DNA of 64,000 nucleotides from Pseudoalteromonas luteoviolacea (GTDB lineage Bacteria > Pseudomonadota > Gammaproteobacteria > Enterobacterales > Alteromonadaceae). The notes below the pieces were generated by a model. That model made no database searches, was not told the origin of the DNA, and saw only the letters and a list, made by a program, of their open reading frames with translations. Position numbers and translations under genes: made by a program. Within the stretch, counting starts at the first letter, position 1, and each line of letters starts with the position of its first letter. The stretch covers positions 62,001 through 126,000 of the forward strand of contig NZ_JAKFZS010000012.1 of assembly GCF_021654285.1 (NCBI RefSeq), given 5' to 3'. This document shows, one piece after another, positions 46,397-56,234 of this stretch.

Positions 46397-47224
46397 TTAG
46401 TCTTGCACAGAGCGAAGTAGGGCGTTTACACCGACTTTTTCGCGTGTTTGCTTGTCCACTTTTTTCACAATAATTGCAGCGTAAAGACTGTGGGTACCGT
46501 CTTTACTAGGCAGCGAGCCTGGCACTACCACAGAACCAGCAGGCACACGACCATAGTGAATTTCACCAGTTTCTCTGTCATAAATACGTGTGCTTTGAGA
46601 GATATAAACACCCATAGAAATAACAGCGCCTTCTTCAACAATCACACCTTCTACGATTTCTGAGCGTGCGCCGATAAAGCAGTTGTCTTCAATGATGGTT
46701 GGATTAGCTTGTAGAGGCTCTAAAACACCGCCAATGCCAACACCACCAGACAGGTGTACATTTTTACCAATTTGCGCACACGAGCCTACAGTAGCCCATG
46801 TATCGACCATAGTGCCCTCATCAACGTATGCACCGATGTTAACGTATGAAGGCATCAATACAACGTTTTTACCAACAAAACTGCCTTGGCGGGCGACAGC
46901 ATTTGGTACAACACGCATGCCGCCTTGTTGGAATTGCTCTGGCGTGTAATCGCTAAATTTAAGTGGTACTTTGTCGTAAAATTGGTTTACGCCATCATTC
47001 ATTGGCTGGTTATCACGAATTCTAAAAGACAGTAATACTGCTTTTTTTAGCCATTGGTGAACAACCCATTCACCACTGACTTTTTCAGCAACTCGTGCTG
47101 CGCCTTTATCAAGTAACTCTAAAGAATCAATTATTGCACTTTTAACTTCAGGTGCAACAGTAGTTGGTGTGATGGTATCGCGGTTTTCCCACGCTTGTTC
47201 AATAATACTTTTTAAATCCGACAT
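46397..47224 (-). CDS. dapD: Tetrahydrodipicolinate N-succinyltransferase DapD
   Basis: DapD makes N-succinyl-2-amino-6-ketopimelate in the succinylase route to diaminopimelate and lysine. The 275-residue product has an N-terminal helical domain and a left-handed beta-helix of hexapeptide repeats (residues about 105-235), with [20 protein letters not shown] and [19 protein letters not shown]. Length matches E. coli. It follows glnD by 11 nt and ends the map-glnD-dapD set. Confidence 0.97.
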   Translation of the reverse strand: MSDLKSIIEQAWENRDTITPTTVAPEVKSAIIDSLELLDKGAARVAEKVSGEWVVHQWLKKAVLLSFRIRDNQPMNDGVNQFYDKVPLKFSDYTPEQFQQGGMRVVPNAVARQGSFVGKNVVLMPSYVNIGAYVDEGTMVDTWATVGSCAQIGKNVHLSGGVGIGGVLEPLQANPTIIEDNCFIGARSEIVEGVIVEEGAVISMGVYISQSTRIYDRETGEIHYGRVPAGSVVVPGSLPSKDGTHSLYAAIIVKKVDKQTREKVGVNALLRSVQD

Positions 47225-47235
47225 AGTTTCCTCTT

Positions 47236-49872
47236 TTATTCAGATTCGGCGTTTAATTTTTTCATTAGTGAATGATGTAAAGCGGTTTTTTCATCTTCAC
47301 TTAATGCTAAATAATGTTCGTTTGAGACCACGAAAAAGTCTTCTGCACGTTCCCCAACTGTGGTGATCCGTGCTGCGTGAATATGTAGGTTATGAACCTG
47401 TAATACTTCCGCAATTTTGGTTAATAGGCCCTGAATATCCACGGCTTGAATTTCGACTAGGTTTCTATCGTCACGCGCATGTGGACGGACAATCACTTTT
47501 GGTTTGATATTAAAATCTTTAAATCGCTGTGAGCGGTTTTTCTTCAAGCGTATTTTTTTCTTCGGATCGACCAAAATGCTATCGAGCCCTCTACGCAAGT
47601 TCTTCGCGCGACTACCGCTAATGGCATCGCCGTTGACTTCTAAAATAACAAAGCTAAACACCACATAGCCATCTTTGGTTGTCATGACTTGCGCATTTTG
47701 AATTTGAGCTTTTTTACTGCCTATAACAGACACAAGTTTGGCAAATAAGCTTGCTTCATAAGGGGCGTAAACAAATACTTGTGTACCGCCTTGCATTGGT
47801 TTTTCAGAAACTGCAACTCCCGATTTCTCTTTACTATATGAGGTTAGTAAGTGTTTGCTATTCCATGATATTAACTCTTCACTGAAACTCGTAAAATAGT
47901 TGGGTTTGAAACGGGACCATAGATTTACAATATCTTCTTTTATGAACCCGTCTTCAATAAGCCTTTCCATGGCTTGCGCTTTTTTATCACGAATTTGATC
48001 GCGCATATCCATTGGGTGCTCAAGGCCTAATCTTAAAGCTCGTTGTGTTTGCAAATAGAGCTCTCTAAGAAGAATATTCTTCCAATCATTCCATAAATTG
48101 TCATTAGTCGCGCGGATGTCTGCCACTGTTAAGCAATAGAGATAATCAAGTTGTCGTTCATTTTTTACTTTAGAAGCAAATTCGTTGATGACATTTTGGT
48201 CGTTTATATCTTTACGTTGCGCGGTAACTGACATGAGCAAGTGATGCTGAACTAGCCAAGCAATGAGCTTAGCATCTGATGGGGTTAATTTGTGCATGCT
48301 GGCAAACGCAGTGGCATCAACAGCGCCTAGCTCTGAGTGGTCTCCGCCACGCCCTTTGGCAATATCGTGGAAAATAGCGGCCAGATACAGTAACTCTGGC
48401 TTATCCATGCGAGTCATGATCTCCGTACAAATTGGAAAGTCTTTATTACGCTGTTTTTCCCGATATCTATGGATATTATTAATTAGCTTATGAGTGTGTT
48501 CATCTACCGTATAAGCATGAAATAAGTCAAATTGCATTTGCCCGAATATGCTTCTCCATTGCGGCAAATACGCTGCGATAATGCCATGTTTGTGCATCAG
48601 CGTGAATGCTCTACCCATGCCATTTGGATGCTTGAGCAAACGCATAAATGCGTCACGACATGCGGCGTAGTCTTGCAGGTCACCCAGTAAACGCCTGCGT
48701 ACTTGTCTGACTGAGCGTATGGTATTTGGGTCAATATCTGTGATGTCAGTATTGTCAGCAATATGCTCAAATAGGACTAGAAGGTTTTCTCGTAAAAAGA
48801 ACGCGGAGGGATCTTTTACTCGAATTTTATTACCGATGCGTTCAAAATGCGCATCTAAAGGTGTGACGACATGTGCATCATGATCTGGAAGTATACTTTG
48901 CTCAAAATAGGCGAGCAGCATTTGGTTCATCTCTCGGACGCGGCTCATGATCCTGAATAAGCGTTTCATCATGCGCTCTACTGATGGTTTACCTTCAGAG
49001 CCAAACCCAAGCAATTCAGCAGCATGCGGTTGATAGTCAAATAGCAGGCGGTTTTCACAACGCCCGGCGGCAAGGTGAAGTGCAAAGCGAATATTCCATA
49101 GGTTTTCCAAGCATTCCATGAGCTCTTGGTATTCTTCATGAGTCAAATAACCATGACCAATGAGCTCTTCTAATGTTTCAGCATGGAAGTGCTTTTTAGC
49201 AACCCAAAAAATAGTTTGTAAGTCTCTTAATCCACCTGGGTTTTCTTTTATATTTGGTTCTAGGTTGTAGGCAGTACCATGGCATTTTTTGCGCCTAAGC
49301 TTTTGCTCTTTGACCTTAGCAATGAAGAAATCATCGGAACGCCAAATCGGGGTTTTTACAATATGACTTTTGAGTCTTTCAAATTCAACGAGGTTACCGC
49401 AAATTAAGCGGCTTTCTAATAAACTTGTTGTGAAGTGAACATCTTTACTTTTTTGCTCAAGAACTTGCTCATGGGTACGCACACTGTGACCGATGTCTAA
49501 GTTTAAATCCCACAAGTAGGTTACAAAGATCTCTAAAGCGCTGCGAAGCTCATCGCAGGGTTCCCCATCTGTGAGCAGCATAAAATCAATGTCAGAAAAT
49601 GGGTGTAATTCACCTCGCCCATATCCGCCGATACCAATCAGGGCCAATTGAGAAAATTCTGAGAGGCCGGTTTGAACAAATAGCTTTTTCAATAAGGTAT
49701 CAATAAATTCAGAGCGCGCTTTAATCAGCAGTCTGACTGGCTGCTTTGAAAATTGATTATTGAGCCACTTGTAAAAGTAGGTCATACAACCTTTGTAATC
49801 ATCAAGTTGTTGGGCTTGGTCAAGCAACAACTTTACTTTATTTGGTAACGCCACGAGAGATCCTTGGAGCAC
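47236..49872 (-). CDS. glnD: PII uridylyltransferase / uridylyl-removing enzyme GlnD
   Basis: GlnD senses glutamine and adds or removes UMP on PII proteins. The 878-residue product has the nucleotidyltransferase motif [16 protein letters not shown] with D94 and D96, an HD domain near residue 500 ([16 protein letters not shown]), and two C-terminal ACT domains (about 690-770 and 800-875) that bind glutamine. It is 11 nt ahead of dapD, an arrangement also seen in E. coli. Confidence 0.97.
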   Translation of the reverse strand: MLQGSLVALPNKVKLLLDQAQQLDDYKGCMTYFYKWLNNQFSKQPVRLLIKARSEFIDTLLKKLFVQTGLSEFSQLALIGIGGYGRGELHPFSDIDFMLLTDGEPCDELRSALEIFVTYLWDLNLDIGHSVRTHEQVLEQKSKDVHFTTSLLESRLICGNLVEFERLKSHIVKTPIWRSDDFFIAKVKEQKLRRKKCHGTAYNLEPNIKENPGGLRDLQTIFWVAKKHFHAETLEELIGHGYLTHEEYQELMECLENLWNIRFALHLAAGRCENRLLFDYQPHAAELLGFGSEGKPSVERMMKRLFRIMSRVREMNQMLLAYFEQSILPDHDAHVVTPLDAHFERIGNKIRVKDPSAFFLRENLLVLFEHIADNTDITDIDPNTIRSVRQVRRRLLGDLQDYAACRDAFMRLLKHPNGMGRAFTLMHKHGIIAAYLPQWRSIFGQMQFDLFHAYTVDEHTHKLINNIHRYREKQRNKDFPICTEIMTRMDKPELLYLAAIFHDIAKGRGGDHSELGAVDATAFASMHKLTPSDAKLIAWLVQHHLLMSVTAQRKDINDQNVINEFASKVKNERQLDYLYCLTVADIRATNDNLWNDWKNILLRELYLQTQRALRLGLEHPMDMRDQIRDKKAQAMERLIEDGFIKEDIVNLWSRFKPNYFTSFSEELISWNSKHLLTSYSKEKSGVAVSEKPMQGGTQVFVYAPYEASLFAKLVSVIGSKKAQIQNAQVMTTKDGYVVFSFVILEVNGDAISGSRAKNLRRGLDSILVDPKKKIRLKKNRSQRFKDFNIKPKVIVRPHARDDRNLVEIQAVDIQGLLTKIAEVLQVHNLHIHAARITTVGERAEDFFVVSNEHYLALSEDEKTALHHSLMKKLNAESE

Positions 49873-50012
49873 AAGATGAAGTCAGTTTACTTGTATATGG
49901 GCACGACTTGAAGCGGCAAAGGCGCGTTTTTTTACGGGTTTTACAGGATTGAACGACTAATTGGGTATTTTTTACCTAATACTGAACCAGTCTGATGAAA
50001 TAAAAGTAGGGT

Positions 50013-50034
50013 GCTGCTTGCAGTCACAAGCAGC
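50013..50034. terminator. Hairpin between map and glnD
   Basis: A perfect 8-bp stem (50013-50020 with 50027-50034) has a 6-nt loop in the 172-nt gap. On the minus strand the nearest T-rich stretch starts about 6 nt later, so it may be a weak terminator or a processing hairpin after map. Confidence 0.45.
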
Positions 50035-50044
50035 GGATTTTGAT

Positions 50045-50833
50045 TTAAGCGTGTTCAATCACGCGGTCAATCGTGTCGTCTTTACGGTGCGTAAGGATTT
50101 CAACACCATTGCCCGTGACCAGTAGTGTGTGTTCCCACTGTGCAGATAAGCTGCGGTCTTTCGTTACAACAGTCCACTCATCTTTAAGCAGTTTACACTG
50201 GCGTTTGCCTGCGTTAACCATTGGCTCAATAGTCAAGCACATACCTGCTTTTAAGGTTTCACCAGTACCTGGTTTGCCATAATGCATAACTTGTGGCTCT
50301 TCATGAAATTGTGCACCGATGCCGTGGCCGCAGTATTCACGTACGATTGAGTAATTGAACCCTTCCGCAAACTTTTGAATTGCCGCGCCAATATCACCAA
50401 GGCGTACGCCCGGTTTTACCATCTTAATCGCGAGATAAAGAGATTCTTGGGTGATTTCACTTAAGCGCTTGCCTTGAATACTTGGTGTGCCGACGTAGAA
50501 CATTTTTGATGTATCGCCATGGTAACCGTCTTTAATAACTGTCACGTCGATATTAACGATGTCACCTTCTTTCAGTGGTTTCTCATTCGGGATACCATGA
50601 CAGATAACGTGGTTAACAGATGTACAAATTGATTTTGGAAATCCGTGATAATTGAGCGGAGCAGGGATGCAGCCTTGCACATCCACAATGTAATTGTGAC
50701 AAATTGTATTTAATTCGTCTGTGGTAACCCCAGGCTTCACATACTCTTCGATCATTTCCAATACTTCAGCCGCTAACCTACCGGCAACACGCATCTTTTC
50801 GATTTCTTCAGGGGTTTTAATCACTGCACTCAT
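50045..50833 (-). CDS. map: Methionine aminopeptidase, type I
   Basis: Map removes the initiator methionine from new proteins. The 262-residue product has the pita-bread fold with metal ligands in NIDVTVIKDGYHGDTSKMF (two Asp), HGIGAQFHEEPQV (His), and the Glu of LTIEPM and of the QWEHT segment. It is divergent from rpsB, as in E. coli. Confidence 0.97.
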   Translation of the reverse strand: MSAVIKTPEEIEKMRVAGRLAAEVLEMIEEYVKPGVTTDELNTICHNYIVDVQGCIPAPLNYHGFPKSICTSVNHVICHGIPNEKPLKEGDIVNIDVTVIKDGYHGDTSKMFYVGTPSIQGKRLSEITQESLYLAIKMVKPGVRLGDIGAAIQKFAEGFNYSIVREYCGHGIGAQFHEEPQVMHYGKPGTGETLKAGMCLTIEPMVNAGKRQCKLLKDEWTVVTKDRSLSAQWEHTLLVTGNGVEILTHRKDDTIDRVIEHA

Positions 50834-50890
50834 TGAGACTCCAAGTCATATTTTTCACAAAGCAATGACGAGCAAATTTTGGTCTCATCA

Positions 50891-50919
50891 TTGAGTTAAT
50901 TTATTTTATATGGTATAAA
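50891..50919 (+). promoter_or_regulatory. Sigma-70 promoter for rpsB with GC-rich discriminator
   Basis: TTGAGT, a 17-nt AT-rich spacer, then TATAAA, followed by GCGCGCC. The GC-rich discriminator is typical of ribosomal-component promoters under ppGpp control. Start of transcription would be near 50926, giving a leader of about 200 nt. Confidence 0.7.
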
Positions 50920-51019
50920 GCGCGCCGTCTTTTTACAAATAAATCTTCTCGATTTGATCTTGATGGTTGTTTGTACTTAAGACACACAAAATTTAATTTT
51001 AACACACACACATATCGAC

Positions 51020-51123
51020 ACATACACTTGGGTGCATGTTTGTATCGACAAATGATACGCAATAAGCATGTTGGTGCTATGGGATATGTGGAGGCCTAAC
51101 CCTACTAAATAGAGGAAAATACA
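51020..51123 (+). ncRNA. rpsB leader (t44 / S2 autoregulatory RNA)
   Basis: The map-rpsB interval of E. coli holds t44, now understood as the rpsB leader that S2 binds to repress rpsB-tsf. Here the same interval contains a GTATC/GATAC stem (51041-51056 region) and, closer to the gene, a GGGATATGTGGAGGC element followed by TAACCC, which resembles the conserved part of that leader. Assignment rests on position and this element; the fold was not computed. Confidence 0.6.
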
Positions 51124-51852
51124 ATGGCAAACGTTTCAATGCGCGATATGCTTCAAGCTGGTGTTCACTTCGGTCACCAAGCACGTTACTGGAACCCTAA
51201 GATGAAGCCGTTCATCTTCGGTGCACGTAACCGCGTTCACATCATCAACCTAGAAAAGACAGTTCCACTTTTCAACGATGCACTTAAGTTTTTATCAAAC
51301 GTTGCATCTAACAAAGGTAAAATCCTTTTCGTTGGTACTAAGCGTGCAGCTGGTGAAGCAGTTAAAGAAGCAGCTATCTCAAGTGAGCAGTTCTACGTAA
51401 ATCACCGTTGGTTAGGTGGTATGTTGACTAACTGGAAAACAGTTCGTCAATCAATCAAGCGTCTTAAAGACCTTGAAGCACAAAGCCAAGACGGTACTTT
51501 CGAGAAGCTTACTAAGAAAGAAGCGCTAATGAAAACGCGTGAAATGGAAAAGCTTGAGAAGAGCCTTGGCGGTATCAAAGATATGGGCGGTCTACCTGAC
51601 GCTATCTTCGTAATCGATGCTGACCACGAGCACATCGCAATCCGCGAAGCTAACAACCTAGGTATTCCAGTAGTATCTGTTGTTGATACTAACTCAAACC
51701 CAGATGGTGTTGATTTCATCATCCCAGGTAACGACGACGCGATCCGTGCAATCCAGCTTTACACTAACGCTGTTGCAACTGCTATCACTGAAGGTCGTGA
51801 AAGCAACATCGTTGCTCAAGCAGAAAACGACGATTTCGTAGAAGCTGAGTAA
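51124..51852 (+). CDS. rpsB: Small ribosomal subunit protein S2
   Basis: The 242-residue S2 protein begins [19 protein letters not shown] and has [28 protein letters not shown] and [16 protein letters not shown], all S2 hallmarks. Codon use is strongly biased to C-ending codons for Phe, Asn and Ile, as expected of a highly expressed gene. It is paired with tsf, with a hairpin between them. Confidence 0.98.
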   Translation: MANVSMRDMLQAGVHFGHQARYWNPKMKPFIFGARNRVHIINLEKTVPLFNDALKFLSNVASNKGKILFVGTKRAAGEAVKEAAISSEQFYVNHRWLGGMLTNWKTVRQSIKRLKDLEAQSQDGTFEKLTKKEALMKTREMEKLEKSLGGIKDMGGLPDAIFVIDADHEHIAIREANNLGIPVVSVVDTNSNPDGVDFIIPGNDDAIRAIQLYTNAVATAITEGRESNIVAQAENDDFVEAE

Positions 51853-51861
51853 TTAGCTGTC

Positions 51862-51902
51862 ATCAAGTCTTCATCCAATTGTGATGAAGACTTGATATTC
51901 TT
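51862..51902 (+). terminator. Attenuator hairpin between rpsB and tsf
   Basis: A perfect 14-bp stem (51862-51875 with 51883-51896) has a 7-nt loop and is followed by ATTCTTT. The imperfect T tract suggests partial termination that would lower tsf relative to rpsB. Confidence 0.65.
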
Positions 51903-51956
51903 TACAAGCGGTAATTCGCTTATCAAAAAACCGAATTCAGAATTGAGGATATTCTA

Positions 51957-52808
51957 ATGGCTGTAACTGCTGCCCTAGTTAAAGAACTTCGCGAGCGTAC
52001 TGGCGCTGGCATGATGGATTGTAAAAAAGCACTAACTGAAACTAACGGTGACATCGATCTAGCGATCGAGAACATGCGTAAGAGTGGTGCTGCTAAAGCT
52101 GCTAAGAAAGCGGGTAACATCGCTGCTGAAGGTACAATCCTTATCAAGCAAGGCGAAGGCTTCGCTGCACTTCTTGAAGTTAACTGTCAAACTGACTTCG
52201 TTGCTAAAGACGAAAACTTCCTAGGTTTTGCTAACACTGTTCTTGACGACGCTGTTGCTACTAAAGCAACAATTGCTGACCTTCAAGCTAAGTTCGAAGA
52301 AACTCGTGTTGCACTAGTTGCTAAAATCGGTGAAAACATCAACGTTCGTCGCGTTGAGTACATCGATGGTGACAAGCTATCTGCATACCGTCACGGCGAC
52401 CGTATCGGTGTTGTTGTAACTGGTGATGCTGACGAAGAAACACTTAAGCACGTTGCAATGCACGTTGCTGCTTCTAAGCCTGACTTCCTGAAGCCAGAAG
52501 ACGTACCAGCTGACGTTGTTGAAAAAGAAAAAGCGGTTCAAGTTGAAATCGCTATGAACGAAGGCAAGCCTGCTGAAATCGCAGAAAAAATGGTTGTTGG
52601 TCGTATGAAGAAGTTCACTGGTGAGATCTCTCTTACTGGTCAAGCTTTCATCATGGAGCCTAAGAAGTCTGTTGGTGAGTACCTTAAAGAGAAAGGCGCT
52701 ACAGTTTCTTCATTCATTCGCCTAGAAGTAGGTGAAGGTATCGAGAAGAAAGAAGAAGACTTCGCTGCTGAAGTTGCTGCTCAAATCGCAGCTGCAAAAG
52801 GCGAATAA
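51957..52808 (+). CDS. tsf: Elongation factor Ts
   Basis: EF-Ts recycles EF-Tu by GDP release. The 283-residue product starts [26 protein letters not shown], has the TDFVA motif ([13 protein letters not shown]) and the C-terminal region with [13 protein letters not shown]. Codon bias is as strong as in rpsB. It ends before a strong terminator. Confidence 0.98.
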   Translation: MAVTAALVKELRERTGAGMMDCKKALTETNGDIDLAIENMRKSGAAKAAKKAGNIAAEGTILIKQGEGFAALLEVNCQTDFVAKDENFLGFANTVLDDAVATKATIADLQAKFEETRVALVAKIGENINVRRVEYIDGDKLSAYRHGDRIGVVVTGDADEETLKHVAMHVAASKPDFLKPEDVPADVVEKEKAVQVEIAMNEGKPAEIAEKMVVGRMKKFTGEISLTGQAFIMEPKKSVGEYLKEKGATVSSFIRLEVGEGIEKKEEDFAAEVAAQIAAAKGE

Positions 52809-52852
52809 TCGCAATAGAATAATCTTATTGACATAAAAGTGTTGATTTGCTT

Positions 52853-52881
52853 TTGCGTCAATGAAGAAAATTCTCTAAAAT
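52853..52881 (+). promoter_or_regulatory. Probable sigma-70 promoter for pyrH
   Basis: TTGCGT, a 17-nt spacer, then TAAAAT. The last base of the -10 box is the first base of the tsf terminator hairpin, so transcription would start inside its left arm. Confidence 0.5.
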
Positions 52882-52921
52882 AACCGCGCATTTATGTCTA
52901 TCATAAGCGCGGTTATTTTTT
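52881..52921 (+). terminator. Intrinsic terminator after tsf
   Basis: A 9-bp GC-rich stem (52881-52889 with 52907-52915) has a 17-nt loop and is followed by six T residues. Confidence 0.8.
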
Positions 52922-52949
52922 GTCTCAATTTTAACTTGGCCCGGAAATT

Positions 52950-53690
52950 ATGACTATCAATCGAAAACCTGTTTTTAGACGCGTTCTTCTTAAATTAAGC
53001 GGTGAAGCTTTAATGGGAGATGAAGGCTTTGGTATCGATCCAAAAGTATTGGATCGTATGGCGCAAGAGATCAAAGAGCTTGTAGAACTCGACGTAGAAG
53101 TGGGTTTGGTTATCGGCGGCGGTAACTTTTTACGTGGTGGCTCATTAGCTGAAGCGGGTATGAACCGTGTTGTTGGTGATCACATGGGTATGTTGGCGAC
53201 AGTGATGAATGGCTTGGCAATGCGTGATGCACTTCACAGAGCATTCGTAAATGCCCGTTTGATGTCAGCTATTCCACTTAACGGCGTGTGTGATGCCTAT
53301 AATTGGGCTGAGGCAATTAGCTTGTTAAAATCAGGCCGTGTTGTTATCTTTTCAGCTGGTACTGGTAATCCATTCTTTACAACTGATTCTGCAGCGTGTT
53401 TGCGTGGCATTGAAATCGAAGCTGATACAGTAATCAAAGCGACAAAAGTAGATGGTGTTTACAGTGATGATCCTGTTAAAAACCCAGAAGCAACTTTGTA
53501 CAGCCAGCTTACGCATGACGAAATTATTGATAAAGAATTAAAAGTAATGGATTTAGCTGCATTTACTCTGGCTCGTGACCATAATATGCCTTTGAGCGTA
53601 TTTAACATGAACAAACCAGGTGCATTAAAGCGTGTTATTATGGGTGAGGACGAAGGTACCCTGATCACGTCAAAAAAAGCAGCAGAATAA
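52950..53690 (+). CDS. pyrH: UMP kinase
   Basis: PyrH phosphorylates UMP to UDP. The 246-residue amino-acid-kinase-fold protein has [50 protein letters not shown] and the [13 protein letters not shown] motif. It follows the tsf terminator, so it needs its own promoter; a candidate overlaps that terminator. Confidence 0.98.
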   Translation: MTINRKPVFRRVLLKLSGEALMGDEGFGIDPKVLDRMAQEIKELVELDVEVGLVIGGGNFLRGGSLAEAGMNRVVGDHMGMLATVMNGLAMRDALHRAFVNARLMSAIPLNGVCDAYNWAEAISLLKSGRVVIFSAGTGNPFFTTDSAACLRGIEIEADTVIKATKVDGVYSDDPVKNPEATLYSQLTHDEIIDKELKVMDLAAFTLARDHNMPLSVFNMNKPGALKRVIMGEDEGTLITSKKAAE

Positions 53691-53701
53691 ATAGCAATTG
53701 A

Positions 53702-53728
53702 GAATGGGGCTTGAGGCCCCATTCTTAT
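53702..53728 (+). terminator. Intrinsic terminator after pyrH
   Basis: A 9-bp GC-rich stem (53702-53710 with 53716-53724) has a 5-nt loop and is followed by TTAT. The short T tract may allow read-through into frr. Confidence 0.65.
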
Positions 53729-53792
53729 AGAATAACCCAGCCTGCTAACATGTTTTAGCTGAGACTGGAACAGTAAAAATAGGATTGCAACT

Positions 53793-54350
53793 GTGATTAA
53801 TGATATCCAAAAAGACGCTCAAGAGCGCATGAAAAAAAGTGTGGCAGCACTTGCTAGCCAACTTTCTAAAATTCGTACAGGCCGTGCACACCCTGCATTA
53901 TTAGATGGTATTTCAGTATCTTACTACGGTGCTGATACGCCACTGAACCAGGTTGCAAACGTAACTGTAGAAGATTCACGTACACTTGCTATTAATGTGT
54001 TTGATAAGTCATTGGCGCAAGCTGTAGAAAAAGCGATCATGGCTTCAGATTTAGGTCTGAACCCAATGTCAGCTGGCACAGTTATTCGTGTACCTCTACC
54101 TCCATTAACTGAAGAGCGTCGTAAAGATTTAATTAAAATTGTACGTGGTGAAGTTGAAGGCGGTCGTGTTGCAGTTCGTAATATTCGTCGTGATGCGAAC
54201 GGTGACATTAAAGCACTATTAAAAGATAAAGACATTTCTGAAGATGAAGCGCGTCAAGCAGAAGATCAAATCCAGAAGATCACTGATGCACACATCAAAG
54301 AAATGGACACTCAATTGAGTGCAAAAGAAGCAGAGTTAATGGAAATTTAA
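53793..54350 (+). CDS. frr: Ribosome recycling factor
   Basis: RRF splits post-termination ribosomes with EF-G. The 185-residue product starts at GTG ([17 protein letters not shown]) and has the family's [15 protein letters not shown] and [13 protein letters not shown] segments. Size is standard. Confidence 0.97.
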   Translation: MINDIQKDAQERMKKSVAALASQLSKIRTGRAHPALLDGISVSYYGADTPLNQVANVTVEDSRTLAINVFDKSLAQAVEKAIMASDLGLNPMSAGTVIRVPLPPLTEERRKDLIKIVRGEVEGGRVAVRNIRRDANGDIKALLKDKDISEDEARQAEDQIQKITDAHIKEMDTQLSAKEAELMEI

Positions 54351-54376
54351 TTTTCTATTGATCTGTTTTTTGACCT

Positions 54377-54403
54377 AAAAGCCGCTTTATTGCGGCTTTT
54401 TGT
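54377..54403 (+). terminator. Intrinsic terminator after frr
   Basis: A 9-bp stem (54377-54385 with 54392-54400) has a 6-nt loop and continues into T residues. It separates frr from the uppS unit. Confidence 0.88.
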
Positions 54404-54521
54404 TGTTTTAAGCCCAACTAACCTGCGCTTTGTAGATTGTAGCTTCATGAATTTACAAATATTTTATAATTAAGTGTAAAAATCAAACGCTTTACCTTGA
54501 ATTTGAAGATAAAGAATTTTA

Positions 54522-54551
54522 TTAGGTTTGCAGCGATGACTGCGCTATACT
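54522..54551 (+). promoter_or_regulatory. Possible promoter for uppS-cdsA-dxr
   Basis: A good -10 box TATACT at 54546-54551 is followed by a GC-rich stretch; the best -35 (TTAGGT, 18-nt spacer) is weak. It lies about 30 nt before uppS in the 232-nt gap after the frr terminator. The remainder of that gap is AT-rich with no gene seen. Confidence 0.3.
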
Positions 54552-54582
54552 AGGCGGCGTTTTTTTTATTTAAAATAGTACT

Positions 54583-55356
54583 ATGGTTTTAAACGCTGAC
54601 GCGATTTCTCAACAATCACTACCTAAGCATGTTGCCATAATTATGGATGGCAATGGGCGCTGGGCTCAAGCCCGTAAGCGCCCGAGAGCTTATGGTCATA
54701 AAAAAGGTGTCGACTCTGTTCGCAGCGCGGTACAGTTTTGCTCAAAATTAGGTATTGAGTCACTTACACTATTTGCTTTTAGCAGTGAAAACTGGCGTAG
54801 GCCTGAAGACGAAGTAAGTACTCTAATGGAATTGTTCCTTTTCGTCTTGAGTAAAGAAGTAAAAAAGTTACATAAAAATAATGTCAAATTAAACATCATT
54901 GGTGATATATCAAAGTTTCCTACAAGTTTGCAGGATAAAGTGCATGACGCGCATGCTTTAACTGGCCAAAATACAGGGTTGCAGTTAAATGTTGCTGCAA
55001 ACTATGGTGGTCGCTGGGATATTGTTAATGCCGCTCAGACACTCGCAGAAAAAGTAAAAACCGGTGAGTTAGACGTGGCAGATATTACCGAAGACGCGTT
55101 GACAAATAAGATGTCAATGGCAGAGCAGAGCCCGCTTGATCTACTTATACGTACAGGCGGTGATTATCGGATTAGTAATTTCTTGCTATGGCAAGCAGCT
55201 TATGCTGAGTTATATTTCACAGAAACTCTTTGGCCTGATTTTAACGAAGAGGCTTTCTCAGAAGCAATCGCTTGCTATATTTCTAGAGAGAGACGCTTTG
55301 GCTGCACAGGTGAACAAATACAACAACTACTCGCCGAGAGCAATACAACAAGTTAA
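54583..55356 (+). CDS. uppS: Undecaprenyl pyrophosphate synthase
   Basis: UppS makes the C55 lipid carrier for peptidoglycan and O-antigen synthesis. The 257-residue cis-prenyltransferase has [17 protein letters not shown] (catalytic Asp in MDGNGRW), [11 protein letters not shown], and [24 protein letters not shown] motifs near the C-terminus. cdsA follows after 11 nt. Confidence 0.97.
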   Translation: MVLNADAISQQSLPKHVAIIMDGNGRWAQARKRPRAYGHKKGVDSVRSAVQFCSKLGIESLTLFAFSSENWRRPEDEVSTLMELFLFVLSKEVKKLHKNNVKLNIIGDISKFPTSLQDKVHDAHALTGQNTGLQLNVAANYGGRWDIVNAAQTLAEKVKTGELDVADITEDALTNKMSMAEQSPLDLLIRTGGDYRISNFLLWQAAYAELYFTETLWPDFNEEAFSEAIACYISRERRFGCTGEQIQQLLAESNTTS

Positions 55357-55367
55357 AGGTATTCAGT

Positions 55368-56234
55368 TTGTTAAAACAACGTATTATGACGTCAGCTGTG
55401 CTTGCACCGTTGGCGCTGATTTTAGTATTTTATACACCGCTAAACTTGTTTAGCGTCATTGCAGCATCAATCGTACTGCTAGGTGCTTGGGAGTGGGCCT
55501 CGCTAATGGGGATCTCAAGGCCGTTGTACCGTTTGGTGTATGTTGCAGTAACTGGTGTATTCATTGCCACTCTGCACTTCCACTGGCCTATCGAGAGCCT
55601 TTGGCAGTCTGGTAAGTTGGTAGCAGATGCAAATTACGTCTTTACACTCGCAGCCGCTTGGTGGATTGTTGCTACTTTACTAGTGACCCGTTATCCAAAA
55701 ATGGCAAAGTCATGGAGCCAGGGCATCGTTATGCCAGCGATTGCAGGCTTTTTAACACTCATTCCACTGTGGCTTGCTTTAAATGTCTTGAGAAGTGCTG
55801 ATTATCAATCATCAGAACAATTCGGCTCGATACTGATTATGGTAGTCCTTGGTATTGTATGGAGCGCAGACATAGGCGCATACTTTGCGGGTAAAAATCT
55901 AGGTAAGAGAAAGCTAATGCCAAATGTAAGCCCAAATAAAACTATTGAAGGCTTAATTGGCGGATTGATCACAGCGGTCGTGTTTGTATTAATTTTTTGC
56001 TACTGTTCTGACGTTGAGCATAAACACTGGTTAATGTACGGTTTGTTAACCGTGGTGATTGCATTGTTTTCAGCTATTGGTGATTTGCTTGAAAGCATGT
56101 TTAAGCGCGAAGCTGGATTAAAAGATTCTGGAAGTTGTTTACCAGGACATGGTGGCATATTAGATCGTATTGATAGTTTGACAGCTGCAGCGCCCATGTT
56201 TGCCCTGTTTTATGCTTGGACGGTAACACTATGA
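55368..56234 (+). CDS. cdsA: Phosphatidate cytidylyltransferase
   Basis: CdsA makes CDP-diacylglycerol, precursor of all membrane phospholipids. The 288-residue membrane protein has about eight membrane segments and the C-terminal signature (SAIGDLLESMFKREAGLKDS and then LPGHGGILDRIDS). Start TTG at 55368 gives MLKQRIMTSAV, matching the MLKxR start of E. coli CdsA; an ATG at 55386 is the alternative. The stop overlaps dxr by 4 nt. Confidence 0.96.
   Translation: MLKQRIMTSAVLAPLALILVFYTPLNLFSVIAASIVLLGAWEWASLMGISRPLYRLVYVAVTGVFIATLHFHWPIESLWQSGKLVADANYVFTLAAAWWIVATLLVTRYPKMAKSWSQGIVMPAIAGFLTLIPLWLALNVLRSADYQSSEQFGSILIMVVLGIVWSADIGAYFAGKNLGKRKLMPNVSPNKTIEGLIGGLITAVVFVLIFCYCSDVEHKHWLMYGLLTVVIALFSAIGDLLESMFKREAGLKDSGSCLPGHGGILDRIDSLTAAAPMFALFYAWTVTL

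Noticed and set aside
56216..56230. Upstream ATG extension of dxr
   Set aside because: It lies inside cdsA; the ATGA overlap at 56231 is the normal junction.
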